A stretch of 64,000 bases of DNA from Streptomyces sp. NBC_00620 (lineage in GTDB: Bacteria > Actinomycetota > Actinomycetes > Streptomycetales > Streptomycetaceae). The number at the start of each line of letters is the position of its first letter. Within the stretch, counting starts at the first letter, position 1. The stretch covers positions 1,426,001 through 1,490,000 of the forward strand of contig NZ_JAPENY010000003.1 of assembly GCF_026341825.1 (NCBI RefSeq), read 5' to 3'. Of this stretch, positions 25,145 to 35,697 are shown piece by piece. The position numbers were made by a program, and so were the translations under genes. The notes under the pieces were generated by a model. The model ran no database searches and had not been told where the DNA came from. It was given only the letters and a program-made list of their open reading frames with translations.

Positions 25145-25174
25145 GCCGCGGCCCGAAACCGTTCGGGCCGCGGC
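25145..25174. terminator. bidirectional terminator-like hairpin
   Basis: A perfect 13-bp stem (25145-25157 pairs with 25162-25174) with a 4-nt loop lies between convergent genes ending at 25130 (+) and 25195 (-). Confidence 0.85.
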
Positions 25175-25194
25175 CGAGGCGGGCTTGCACACCC

Positions 25195-26409
25195 CTAGCG
25201 GAGGGCGCGCTTGTCCGCCTTCAGGCTCTGCGAGAGCTTGATGGTGATGAACTCGTTGTTGTCCGCCTTGCCCGGCGTACGGCCGGAGGAGAACGGGAAG
25301 TTGTTGTCGTTCAGGACGGCAAGCGTCCGGTTGTCGAGGAGGACCACGTCCTCGATCGTGGTGAACGGGAAGGTGAACGTCTCGCCGAAGCCGCCGAGGC
25401 CCTTCGGGTTCGCGATGTTCATCAGGTCGGCCACGAGGGTCTTGTCCATGGCCCCGTCGCCGTTGCGGTCACGGGTGTCGGCAAGGTAGATCCGCTTGAA
25501 CTTGGCGTCGGCGCCCTGGCCGCCGTCGCGCTCGATGACCAGGAAGCGGTTCTTGTCGACGGCGATGGCGTCACCGATGGCGTTCGAGGGCGACTCGAGT
25601 CGGTAGGTGAAGCGCTTCCCGGTGTACTCGCCCGACTTCAGGTCGAACTCGCTGAAGCGCAGGTCGCCGGCGGTGTCACCGTTGACCGTGCCTTCGAGGA
25701 GCGGGTAGAGGTGACGGCCGTCGACCCCGCGGACCATGCCCTCGAAGCCCTTGCTGCTGCCGGTGGTGGGCTGGGCGCCGTTCAGGTACGGGTTCTCCGG
25801 CGCCTGCACTCCGTCGAGGGAGATCGGGGCCTCGAGAAGCTTGCCGGTCGGCGAGAAGTGCAGCAGGAACGGGCCGAACTCGTCGCCCAGCCAGTACGAG
25901 CCGTCGTACGCCCGCACGATGGACTCGACGTCGAAGTCGGCGCCGGTCAGCACCCGGTCGGCCCGGGTGAGCGGGAACGGCACCTTGTGGTACGGGTCGC
26001 TGAGGTTGAAGCCGCCCAGGACCTTGACCTTGCCGGTCTTCGTGTCCGGCTTGACGCGGTGCACGCGGAGCAGGAAGTCGGCGCTGTTGGCCTTGTTGCC
26101 GTAACCGTTGTCGGACAGCACGTCGTAGCTGCCGTCGTGGCGGTTGACGGCGCCGCTGAAGCCCTGGACGGGCTGGTCGGCGAACGGGCCGGTGATGCCG
26201 TTGAACGGGCCCGCTCCGATGGCCGAGCCGGACGGCTCGCTGTTCGGGACGAACGTCTCGGCCGGAAGCGAGGCGAAGCCGGTCAGTGTGGCCTGGCCGA
26301 AGGCCGTGGTGGCCTGACCGTAGTCCTTGGAGTCGCGGTCGGCCATGGCGGGCGACGCGAGTCCGACGGTCAGCGCGAGGGCGCCGACCGTGATCGAAAG
26401 TCTCTTCAT
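25195..26409 (-). CDS. secreted esterase-like/phytase-like family protein
   Basis: 404 aa with a signal peptide ending about ASPAMA (residue 23). The remainder is a beta-propeller of the 'esterase-like activity of phytase' family: QGFSGAVNRHDGSYDVLSDNGYGNKANSADF near the N-terminus and GFEGMVRGVDGRHLYPLLEG in the middle. Members are secreted, often phosphate-related, and only loosely characterised. The start at 26409 is chosen because the signal peptide begins there; an ATG 42 bp upstream adds only an unlikely tail. No phosphate-regulon site was identified. Hydrolase activity is inferred. Confidence 0.85.
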   Translation of the reverse strand: MKRLSITVGALALTVGLASPAMADRDSKDYGQATTAFGQATLTGFASLPAETFVPNSEPSGSAIGAGPFNGITGPFADQPVQGFSGAVNRHDGSYDVLSDNGYGNKANSADFLLRVHRVKPDTKTGKVKVLGGFNLSDPYHKVPFPLTRADRVLTGADFDVESIVRAYDGSYWLGDEFGPFLLHFSPTGKLLEAPISLDGVQAPENPYLNGAQPTTGSSKGFEGMVRGVDGRHLYPLLEGTVNGDTAGDLRFSEFDLKSGEYTGKRFTYRLESPSNAIGDAIAVDKNRFLVIERDGGQGADAKFKRIYLADTRDRNGDGAMDKTLVADLMNIANPKGLGGFGETFTFPFTTIEDVVLLDNRTLAVLNDNNFPFSSGRTPGKADNNEFITIKLSQSLKADKRALR

Positions 26410-26475
26410 GGCCCGCACGTTAGGGACCCCGGGTGACGGGCGGTCGAACACCAGACGAAGCGGGGCACCGGGATA

Positions 26476-28380
<1,905 letters not shown>

Positions 28381-28433
28381 GTCCATCCCCTTCCGCCCGC
28401 CTCTGACCGATCTGCCCGCCCCCAAGCACAAAA

Positions 28434-28454
28434 CTTGAGTGAGCATCTGTCAAT
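28434..28454. promoter_or_regulatory. HAIR-like HspR operator overlapping a -35 element
   Basis: CTTGAGT-N7-TGTCAAT has one perfect half and one 4/7 half of the HspR consensus CTTGAGT-N7-ACTCAAG. On the minus strand the same bases give TTGACA (28448-28453), a perfect -35 hexamer for dnaK, 68 bp upstream of its start. A bound repressor would block RNA polymerase. The second half-site is degenerate, so binding is uncertain. Confidence 0.55.
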
Positions 28455-28514
28455 GGGGCGGTGCCCTGTGCTTCAAGGAGGCGGGGCCCCTGCGCGGGCC
28501 CGGACATGACGGCG

Positions 28515-28540
28515 CCGCGGCCCCCTCAGGGGGACCGCGG
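28515..28540 (-). terminator. terminator-like hairpin after the OsmC gene
   Basis: CCGCGGCCCCC pairs with GGGGGACCGCGG (one bulged A) around a TCA loop, 20 bp beyond the stop codon of the leftward OsmC gene. Confidence 0.7.
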
Positions 28541-28560
28541 CGGCGCATTGTGCATCCGTG

Positions 28561-28989
28561 TCAGGCGAGCTTCGCCGACAGCGTGATCGTCGTGCCGGTG
28601 AGCGCCTGGCTGACCGGGCAGTTCTTCTTGGCGTCCTCGGCCGCGGCGAGGAAGGCGTCCTCTTCGATGCCCGGCACCGTGCCCTCGACGGTGAGGTGGA
28701 TGCCGGTGATGCCCTCGCCGGGCTGGAAGGAGACGTCGGCGGAGGTGACGAGCTTGGTGGGCGGGGTACCGGCCCCCGCGAGGGCGTGCGAGAACGCCAT
28801 GGAGAAGCAGCTGGAGTGGGCGGCCGCGATCAGCTCTTCGGGGCTGGTCTTGCCGTTCGCGTCCTGGGCGCGCGACGCCCACGTCACGGGCTGCTCGTCG
28901 ATGGCGCCGGAGGAGTCGAAGGTGACGACGCCGTTGCCCTCGAGCAGGTTGCCTTCCCAGACGGTGTGTGCAGAGCGCGTGGTTGCCAC
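28561..28989 (-). CDS. OsmC-family peroxiredoxin
   Basis: 142 aa. This is a thiol-dependent organic hydroperoxide reductase of the OsmC/Ohr fold. The two redox cysteines lie in AAHSSCFSMAFSHAL and KNCPVSQAL, the standard spacing, with the KTSPEELIAAAHSSC motif before the first. OsmC rather than Ohr is favoured by VWEGNLLEGNG at the N-terminus. It is monocistronic with its own hairpin, next to dnaK, so both neighbours are stress genes. It acts in the cytoplasm. Confidence 0.92.
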   Translation of the reverse strand: MATTRSAHTVWEGNLLEGNGVVTFDSSGAIDEQPVTWASRAQDANGKTSPEELIAAAHSSCFSMAFSHALAGAGTPPTKLVTSADVSFQPGEGITGIHLTVEGTVPGIEEDAFLAAAEDAKKNCPVSQALTGTTITLSAKLA

Positions 28990-29087
28990 GATGGGTCCTT
29001 TCGGGTGTGGTCCCGTTCCCGGGGTTCCGTACGCCCCATCCGATCACACCTCGGCCCGGAGCACCCAGTTGATGGGGCCGCGCCCGC

Positions 29088-30893
29088 TCAACTCACCCGG
29101 AACACCGGCCCCCGCGCGGTGAACGGCAGCCGCGCGCCCTGCGGAATCAGATACGCGTGCTCGCGCCGCACCCGCAGGACGTCGCACCAGCCGTCCGTGA
29201 TCACCAGCATGGGCGCGCCCGGCGGGAAGTCGTCCGCGCGGTGCAGCAGGTCGACGCCCGGCTGCAGGACCGTACCGCCGCGCCCACGCACCCGTACCCG
29301 TCCGGCGATCTCCGTCACCGGCAGATAGCCCGCGTCGTGCGGGGCGGCGTCGCAGAAGACGACGCGCGCGGCCGGTACGTCACGGGCCTCGGCGTACGAG
29401 GCGATCGCGCCCAGCGCCTTGCCGAGCAGCGTGCGGTCCATGGACGCGGAGGTGTCGAGGACCACGCCGAAGGTGCAGCGGGCGATCTCCTCGGGCGGGA
29501 AGTAGCGGCCCGCGCGGGGGATGTCGGGGGTCGCCGCCTGGCGGCGCGAGGGGCGCGCGTATGTCCGCAGGGGCTCGGGGCGGGGCACGAACTCGTCGAA
29601 CCAGCGGGCCAGTTGGGCGTCCCAGGCGAGCGGCGGATGGCTGAGCGCGCGGATCTCCTCGACCAGGCCGCCGGGCAGGAAGCCGCGCTCCTGCCGCTGG
29701 TGCAGGTCGAGTCCCTGACCGAGGCCCCGGCGGTAGAACTCGTCGAGGTCGACGTAGTCGCGAGGCGAGCCGAGCGGGCCGCCGAGCATGTCGCCGACGC
29801 CCTTGCCGCGCAGTGTGGACAGGCGGCGTATCCGGCGCAGGTCCGTCGCGATCCTGTCGTACACCTCCTCCGCCGACAGATCCCTCAACTCCACGTCGTA
29901 CAGGAGCCCTTCGGGCATCACGCCGACCTGCATCTCGTTCAGCCAGCCGTTGATGACGTAGTCCGCGGCGATGTTGAAGAGGTACGGGTCGCGGGTGCCG
30001 CAGCGGTCGCTGTGGCGCAGGGCGGCGTGCAGCATCTCGTGGGCGAGGACGAACCGCCATTCCTCGTCGTCGAACTCGCGCAGCGGGTTGATGTAGATCT
30101 CGGCCGCCTCCGCGTTCACCGCGGCGATGGAAATGCCGTGGGCGCGGGCGAGTTCGGCGTCGGCGACGACGGTGATGCCGGCCGCGATGCCGCCGAGGAG
30201 GGGGTAGGAGGACACGAACCAGCTCAGCGCCTTCTCCCAGGGCTGCAACCGGGTGGGTCCACCGCGCATGGAGGCGCGGCGGCCGCCCGCCATGTCCATC
30301 GCCGCGGCCATGGTCCGGGTCAGCGCGTGCGCGAAGGCGAGCTGCCAGTCGGGCGCGGTGCCGCCGCTCCAGGTGTGCCAGGTCACGAGCAGCTGGTCCG
30401 GTTCACCGCCCGCCGTGCCGCACCGCTCGTACGCCGCCGGAATCCCGTCGCGGCGCCAGCGCGCGGCGAGCTGCTCCTCGTCGCCGGCGGGGTAGGACTC
30501 CGGCAGGTCCTCGGGGGTCAGGCCGACCGGGAAGCCGAGCAGGAAGCGGTTGACCACGGCGCAGCGGGCGGCGAGGTCGAAGCGGTCGGGCTGCACCCGT
30601 TCGCCGGTCGCCGCCGGGACATGGCCGAAGCCGAGGTGGATGATGGCGTGCGCGGCTGCCCAGGCCCATTCGGCGGGCTCGGCGCGGCGGGTGGGGTGCA
30701 CATGCAGAACTCCGCTGGAGTCGACACGGACGAGGCCGTCACGGGGCCCGGCAGCGCAGTCCTTCTGACGGCAGGTGCTGAACCCGATGGCGGCAAGGGC
30801 GCGGTTGGCCCGCACCAGCCGCATCCCCTCGGCGAAGGCCTCGGCGGCCGGGTCCGGCTTCTCCTTGTCGCCCTGCTTGCGCTTGCGGCTCAT
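29088..30893 (-). CDS. DUF2201-type putative metallopeptidase with VWA-like domain
   Basis: 601 aa from the ATG at 30893, which has GGAGG 7 nt upstream. The middle holds a zincin motif AHEMLHAALRH (His285, Glu286, His289, His294). The C-terminal third is a VWA-like domain with MIDAS residues DTSAS (Asp480-Ser484) and VITDGWCD. An N-terminal segment AHAIIHLGFGH (His82, His86, His91) repeats the histidine spacing without the Glu. It is the downstream partner of a MoxR-type ATPase 28 bp away. In such pairs the ATPase is thought to remodel or load the VWA partner. The target is unknown. Confidence 0.88.
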   Translation of the reverse strand: MSRKRKQGDKEKPDPAAEAFAEGMRLVRANRALAAIGFSTCRQKDCAAGPRDGLVRVDSSGVLHVHPTRRAEPAEWAWAAAHAIIHLGFGHVPAATGERVQPDRFDLAARCAVVNRFLLGFPVGLTPEDLPESYPAGDEEQLAARWRRDGIPAAYERCGTAGGEPDQLLVTWHTWSGGTAPDWQLAFAHALTRTMAAAMDMAGGRRASMRGGPTRLQPWEKALSWFVSSYPLLGGIAAGITVVADAELARAHGISIAAVNAEAAEIYINPLREFDDEEWRFVLAHEMLHAALRHSDRCGTRDPYLFNIAADYVINGWLNEMQVGVMPEGLLYDVELRDLSAEEVYDRIATDLRRIRRLSTLRGKGVGDMLGGPLGSPRDYVDLDEFYRRGLGQGLDLHQRQERGFLPGGLVEEIRALSHPPLAWDAQLARWFDEFVPRPEPLRTYARPSRRQAATPDIPRAGRYFPPEEIARCTFGVVLDTSASMDRTLLGKALGAIASYAEARDVPAARVVFCDAAPHDAGYLPVTEIAGRVRVRGRGGTVLQPGVDLLHRADDFPPGAPMLVITDGWCDVLRVRREHAYLIPQGARLPFTARGPVFRVS

Positions 30894-30921
30894 CGCGGCG
30901 CCTCCGCCTCGCACGTGCGGT

Positions 30922-31983
30922 TCATCGCCGCGCCTCCACCAGACGCGGCATGTCCCGCGCCGCCTCCACCAGGAACCAGGCGGGCAGTACGGGATTGCCG
31001 TCGGCGTCGGACGCGATGACGCTCTGGGCGACCTCGACGGAGATCTCGGCGAGCTGGACGAGGAGCGACTTGGCGCGGAACGCGGTCTGCCGCCCGTGCT
31101 CCGAGGTGTGCTCCTTGCTGGCGGGCAGCTCCTTGACGAGCCGGCCGCGGAAGGACTCGGCGAGGTAGTAGAGCAGGTCGCGGTCCTCCATGCGGCTGGG
31201 CCAGCGGGCCTCGCCCTTGATGATGGCCTCGATGCCGAACCGGCTGCGCACGATCTTGACGTAGCCGCAGAAGGCGACCGCGTGCGCGGGAGTCAGCGTG
31301 CCGTGCGCGATCACCTTCAGGGTGTCCTCGTCGAGGTCCGGGCCGAAGGAGCGCAGGGCGTCGGAGAGCATGTGCCAGGAGCGGGGCGTGGAGAAGGGCT
31401 CCTCCGTCTTGGGCGGCTTGGACCACAGGTGGTCGGGGCGGTCGGTGAGGTGGTCCAGGATCCACGGGTGGATGTCGTTGGCGGCGGCCCACACCAGCCA
31501 GTCCTTCGGGGACGCCTCCAGGTGCACATGGGCGAGGCGGTTGATCAGCGCGGAGGCGATGGGACGCGCGAGGGCGTTGTCCGTGGCGCGGTTGCCCGCG
31601 CCGATCACGATCGAGCCCTGCGGCAGTTCGTAGTTGCCGATACGCCGGTCCAGGATGAGCGAGTAGAACGCCTTCTGCACGTCCGGCGTCGCCGCGTTCA
31701 GTTCGTCCAGGAACAGGCAGTACGGCTCGTCGCGGGCGATCGCCTCCGGTGGGCAGAACACCGAGCGCCCGTCGCGGATCTGCGGCACGCCGATGAGGTC
31801 CTCGGGCGCCAGCTGCGTACCGAGCAGGCTCACGCACTCCAGGCCGAGCGACTCGGCGAACTCCCTTACCAGGGAGGACTTTCCGATGCCGGGAGCGCCC
31901 CAGAGGAAGACCGGCTGAACGGTCGCGAGACCGAGCAGCAGCTCGGGTATCCGGGCGGGAGTGACGGTGACGGCTGCCTGCAC
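30922..31983 (-). CDS. MoxR-type AAA+ ATPase
   Basis: 353 aa. Walker A is GAPGIGKSS (29-37) and Walker B LFLDELN (90-96), with sensor motif IVIGAGNR and arginine-containing INRLAHVHLE after it. This is the compact MoxR/AAA_5 arrangement. It is the upstream gene of a two-gene unit with the VWA/zincin-like protein; members of this ATPase class commonly act with VWA proteins as metal-dependent chaperones. The first codons are close to ideal (AVTVTPARIPELL), so the start is accepted. It acts in the cytoplasm. Confidence 0.93.
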   Translation of the reverse strand: MQAAVTVTPARIPELLLGLATVQPVFLWGAPGIGKSSLVREFAESLGLECVSLLGTQLAPEDLIGVPQIRDGRSVFCPPEAIARDEPYCLFLDELNAATPDVQKAFYSLILDRRIGNYELPQGSIVIGAGNRATDNALARPIASALINRLAHVHLEASPKDWLVWAAANDIHPWILDHLTDRPDHLWSKPPKTEEPFSTPRSWHMLSDALRSFGPDLDEDTLKVIAHGTLTPAHAVAFCGYVKIVRSRFGIEAIIKGEARWPSRMEDRDLLYYLAESFRGRLVKELPASKEHTSEHGRQTAFRAKSLLVQLAEISVEVAQSVIASDADGNPVLPAWFLVEAARDMPRLVEARR

Positions 31984-32082
31984 GCAGGGACTCCAGGGGC
32001 GTTCGGGTAGGACGCGCAGGTGTGCGGTGTCCGATGCGGCCAGTGTGTGCGCGGGAGCCGCCTACCGCAGCCCATTTTCCGG

Positions 32083-32109
32083 CGCGCCCAGGCGCGTGCC
32101 CCTGGCGCG
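32083..32109 (-). terminator. terminator-like hairpin after the phosphatase gene
   Basis: CGCGCCCAGG (32083-32092) pairs with CCTGGCGCG (32101-32109) with one bulged C, directly after the stop of the leftward phosphatase gene and upstream of the MoxR start. Confidence 0.5.
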
Positions 32110-32112
32110 TGA

Positions 32113-34197
32113 CTACGCGGCCCGCTCGTCCGACCGTGCAGTCACCGGCACTTGAGGCCCGTCGCACTCGCCCAGCCACCGCCGCAGTACGTGGTGCACC
32201 TCCTCCGCGCCGACCAGTTCGGCGCCGTCCTCGACCGGCGCGGACAGCGCGAGGGGCGACAGCAGGAAGGGCCGTCCCTGGGCGCCGCCGAGTCCGCCGT
32301 GCGAGCCGATCTGCTCCTCGAAGGCGAGGACTTCGCCCTCCTCGGGGTCGTACCAGGAGTTGACCATGATGTCCGCGACGTGCGGGAAGGAGTGCGTCCG
32401 CCGTACGGCGTCGGCGGCGCCGGGGCCGAAGTCGGCCAGCGGGCCCGGGTGTTCGTCGTCGAGCTCGTCCACCGGAACCTCCGCTCCGTGCGCGCCGAGG
32501 ACGAGCCCGCCGTGCTCCTCGCTGCGTACGAGCACGAAGCCGACGCCGGGATGGTTGGCGAGCGTGGAGAGCAGCGCGGGATGGCGCCGGTCGATCTCCT
32601 CGCGGCTCATCCGGTGCGGCACGTCGGGAAAGGAGACGAGTCCGAGGTTCCCGGAGGCCAGCACGATGGGCTCGGAGCGGCGCGCGGGCCGGTGCTGCTC
32701 GCCGCCCTCCTCGACGGGCCTGCGCAGCGCCGCCCGCACCGCCGCCCGGGCCTCGGCGCCACTGTGGGTGCGGCGTGCCTTGCGCGGCACGGGCAGCCCG
32801 CAGCCGGCCCGGACGAGGTTGCCGAGGCTGAGCCCGTAGCGGGTCAGGAAGGTCTCGCCGGGGCTCTGGCCGTGGTCGGAGAGCAGCACGATCCGGTAGG
32901 GCCTGGGCGCGTGCTCGGCGACCTTCGCGATCAGCGCGAGCGAGCGGTCGAGCCGAGCGAGGACCTTCTCGGTGTCCCGGCCGCGCGGGCCGGAGTGGTG
33001 TGCCACTTCGTCGTACGCCACCAGGTCCGCGTAGACCGAGTTGCGCCCGGCGAGCATGTCGCCGATCACCGCGGCGACGACGACGTCACGCTCGATGACG
33101 GTCGCGAAGGCGCGGATGAAGGGGTACAGCCCGCCGCGTTTGACGCGCGGCCGCTGCTTCCTGGCACGGCACCGGGTGGACTGCCCGATCTCCCGGAAGA
33201 CCTCGGCGACGAAGGACATGGCGGTGCGGACGGCGTTGGCGGGGTCGATGAAGTACGTGAAGTAGCCCGCCCGGTCGCGGTTCTCCTTCCCCCTCCTGGC
33301 GGCCATGGACAGCACGAGGGCCAGCTGGTCGGCGCCGCCGCTGAACAGGTTGCCGCGGCTGGCGCCGTCGACGGTGAGCAGTCCTCCGTCGCCGGTGTAC
33401 TCGATGGCCCGGCGCTGGAGTTCGGCGGCGCTGCTGGGCCGGTTGCAGACCATGACCTCCTGGCTGTCCTTCTCGTACCAACGGAAGGCCGGGACGTCGT
33501 GGTTACTGCCGTGCAGGATGCCGAGCTGGCTGGCGCCGGTCTGGCTGGACCAGTCGGTGCGCCAGGCGGTGAGCCGGTGGGTGGGTCGCGCTCTCGCCCC
33601 GCCGCCGCCCAGCCACTGGGCCACGGTCGGCATGAGTCCCTTGCCGACCGCCTCCTCCAGTACCTCGTGGCCCACGCCGTCGAGCTGGAGGAAGACGGCG
33701 CCGGGGGTCGATGGGCCGGCCTGTCCGGGGGCGCGCCTGCGGCGCCGGTCGGCGAGCCGGTACAGCCTGCGCCGGTAGGCGTCGTCGTCCCGTACGGCGA
33801 GGGCACCACCGGTGGCCGAGGCGACGGCGGACATCACGGCGGCGACGACCACCGCGGTCTCGGGGGCGGCCTCGCCCTGCCCGGAGGGGTTGATCCGCAG
33901 GGCGATCAGCAGCAGGGACCCGTTGAGGAAGAAGACGAGCAGCCCGAGCACGAGCGCGGGCACCAGGAGCAGCGCCCTGACGAGCAGCGGCCACACCAGC
34001 GAGGACAGCAGACCGAAGACGGCCGCGCCGACCCCGGCGGTGACGCCGATCCGCGTGGCGCTGTCACCGGTCTCCGACTGCAGCTTGAAGTCGGGCAGCA
34101 CACCGGCGAGAACGAGCATCGTGACCGTGGACACGGCCCACACCGCGATACTCCGCCACACCGCGCTGAGGACCCGCCGCCAACGCCCTCCACCCAC
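32113..34197 (-). CDS. membrane-anchored alkaline phosphatase superfamily protein
   Basis: 694 aa from a GTG with GAGGTGG upstream. The first 130 residues contain about four hydrophobic segments resembling the holin/DUF4267-like membrane part seen in 'phage holin family' annotations. The rest is a type I phosphodiesterase/nucleotide pyrophosphatase fold: VFLQLDGVGHEVLEEA with a metal-binding Asp, SSQTGASQLGILHGSN near the nucleophile, VAYDEVAHHSG and IVLLSDHGQSPGETF with metal ligands. It probably hydrolyses a phosphomonoester or phosphodiester at the membrane. The substrate is unknown. It is a single-gene unit. Confidence 0.88.
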   Translation of the reverse strand: MGGGRWRRVLSAVWRSIAVWAVSTVTMLVLAGVLPDFKLQSETGDSATRIGVTAGVGAAVFGLLSSLVWPLLVRALLLVPALVLGLLVFFLNGSLLLIALRINPSGQGEAAPETAVVVAAVMSAVASATGGALAVRDDDAYRRRLYRLADRRRRRAPGQAGPSTPGAVFLQLDGVGHEVLEEAVGKGLMPTVAQWLGGGGARARPTHRLTAWRTDWSSQTGASQLGILHGSNHDVPAFRWYEKDSQEVMVCNRPSSAAELQRRAIEYTGDGGLLTVDGASRGNLFSGGADQLALVLSMAARRGKENRDRAGYFTYFIDPANAVRTAMSFVAEVFREIGQSTRCRARKQRPRVKRGGLYPFIRAFATVIERDVVVAAVIGDMLAGRNSVYADLVAYDEVAHHSGPRGRDTEKVLARLDRSLALIAKVAEHAPRPYRIVLLSDHGQSPGETFLTRYGLSLGNLVRAGCGLPVPRKARRTHSGAEARAAVRAALRRPVEEGGEQHRPARRSEPIVLASGNLGLVSFPDVPHRMSREEIDRRHPALLSTLANHPGVGFVLVRSEEHGGLVLGAHGAEVPVDELDDEHPGPLADFGPGAADAVRRTHSFPHVADIMVNSWYDPEEGEVLAFEEQIGSHGGLGGAQGRPFLLSPLALSAPVEDGAELVGAEEVHHVLRRWLGECDGPQVPVTARSDERAA

Positions 34198-34308
34198 GCC
34201 CTGTCCACCTCACGTCCCGGCCCGCCCGGTCCGCGAGGCCTGCTCCCACCCTGTCACAACGGGTGGGCGGAGCCGGTTGTCCCCCGGTCACAGTTCCAGG
34301 TCAGCGGC

Positions 34309-34776
34309 TCAGCGGCCGTCGTACCCCGCGGTCGGCATCGACAGGCGGCGGTGGACCCGGGCCTTCATCTGGGCGTCGTACGAGGGTTCCGCGCAGCCGA
34401 CCGTCTCGACCCGTACGCCACGGCGTACGCACTCGGCGGTGAACTCGTCGACGGAGGCGAGGGCGCGCTCCAGGACGCGGTGGCTGGGCGCGACGAATAA
34501 GTCGACGAGGCCCGCCTCGACATCGGCCCACAGGGTGCGGTGGTCGGGGCGCAGTCCTCGTACGAGGAGTTCCCGTGTGACGACATAGCCGTGTTCGGCG
34601 GCCCAGCGGGCGCACATCGCGTGCTGGCTGCGGGAGTCCACCAGGAAGGGGTCCGCGTCCAGTTCCTCCAGGGGCGTCAGGCTCGCGATCGCCGTGACGC
34701 GCAGCGATGTCGGCCCCTGCGGGCCGGGCGGGCACCTGAGGGCGTGGGTGCCGGTGGCACCGCGCACTTCTCCCAT
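34309..34776 (-). CDS. small protein resembling a degenerate serine-recombinase N-terminal domain
   Basis: 155 aa from the ATG at 34776 with GAGGGGG upstream. The central 100 residues follow the resolvase catalytic-domain pattern: SRSQHAMCARWAAEHGYVVTRELLVRGLRPDHRTLWADVEAGLVDLFVAPSHRVLERALASVDEFTAECVRRGVRV aligns with the usual Q..C..WA...GY...E and the later R..R and GV segments. The N-terminal arginine of the YxRVS catalytic motif is missing, and there is no DNA-binding or recombinase domain. A catalytically dead or regulatory remnant is most likely. This assignment is by pattern only. Confidence 0.55.
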   Translation of the reverse strand: MGEVRGATGTHALRCPPGPQGPTSLRVTAIASLTPLEELDADPFLVDSRSQHAMCARWAAEHGYVVTRELLVRGLRPDHRTLWADVEAGLVDLFVAPSHRVLERALASVDEFTAECVRRGVRVETVGCAEPSYDAQMKARVHRRLSMPTAGYDGR

Positions 34777-34862
34777 GGCGTCCCCCCTCACCTCCGGGTT
34801 TCGTCCGCCGACCATACTCCTGCCCGTAGGCTCGGGGGGAGTCGCGCGAGGGAGGCAAAGAA

Positions 34863-35636
34863 GTGCCGGTGGAGATCACCTGGTGGGGGCACGCCACCTG
34901 CACGCTGGAGGACTCCGGCACACGCGTGCTCACGGACCCGCTCTTCGCGCGCCGGCTCGCGCACCTCCGGCGCAGGCGCGGGGCGCCGCCCCCTCCCGAG
35001 GCGGCGGTGGCCGACGTCGCGCTGGTCTCGCATCTGCACTCCGACCATCTGCATCTGCCCTCGCTGGCGCGGCTCGCGCCGGGCACACGCGTGCTCGTGC
35101 CCCGGGGCGCGCCGCGTGCGGTGCCCGCCCTGCGCAGGCTGGACCATCTGCGGCTCACCGAGGTGGCGCCCGGCGACCGGACGGACGTCGGCGCCCTGGT
35201 CGTACGCACCGTGTCGGCGCGCCATGACGGGCGGCGGCTGCCGCTCGGTCCGCACCGGGCGCCCGCCCTGGGGTTCGTGGTCGAGGGCGAGGCCCGCACG
35301 TACTTCGCCGGGGACACCGGGCTGTTCGACTCGATGGCCGAGGAGGTCGGGCCGGTCGACGTGGCTCTGTTGCCGGTCGGCGGATGGGGTCCGTATCTCG
35401 GGGAAGAACATCTGGACGCGGGGCGCGCGGCAGAGGCGCTCGCCCGGCTGATGCCCCGGAGCGCTGTGCCGGTGCACTACGGCACGTACTGGCCGATCGG
35501 AATGGACGCTGTGCGCCCCCATGAATTCCACGCGCCGGGTGAGGAGTTCGTGCGCCTCGCCGCCGAGCGCGCGCCTCAGGTCGCGGTGCACCGGCTCGGA
35601 CACGGCGAGAGCGTACGGCCGGAGGTCGCGAAGTGA
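34863..35636 (+). CDS. MBL-fold metallohydrolase (UlaG-like)
   Basis: 257 aa, GTG start. It has the metallo-beta-lactamase fold of the UlaG/RomA type: WWGHATCTLEDSGTRVLTDPL, the metal motif SHLHSDHLHLP (HxHxDH), YFAGDTGLF with a metal-binding Asp, and VPVHYGTYWP with the last His. All ligands are present, so it should be active. The substrate is unknown and could be a lactone, phosphodiester or phospholipid. It is followed 61 bp later by a DedA-type membrane protein on the same strand. Confidence 0.9.
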   Translation: MPVEITWWGHATCTLEDSGTRVLTDPLFARRLAHLRRRRGAPPPPEAAVADVALVSHLHSDHLHLPSLARLAPGTRVLVPRGAPRAVPALRRLDHLRLTEVAPGDRTDVGALVVRTVSARHDGRRLPLGPHRAPALGFVVEGEARTYFAGDTGLFDSMAEEVGPVDVALLPVGGWGPYLGEEHLDAGRAAEALARLMPRSAVPVHYGTYWPIGMDAVRPHEFHAPGEEFVRLAAERAPQVAVHRLGHGESVRPEVAK

Positions 35637-35697
35637 CGCCCCTGTCCGCCGCGGCCTCAGGGGCCGCGAGCCTGTCCGTGCGTCCGGCGGTGGTCCG

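Noticed and set aside
32113..34197. Phage origin suggested by the holin-like N-terminus
   Set aside because: The bulk is a complete alkaline phosphatase superfamily domain, and no phage genes surround it.
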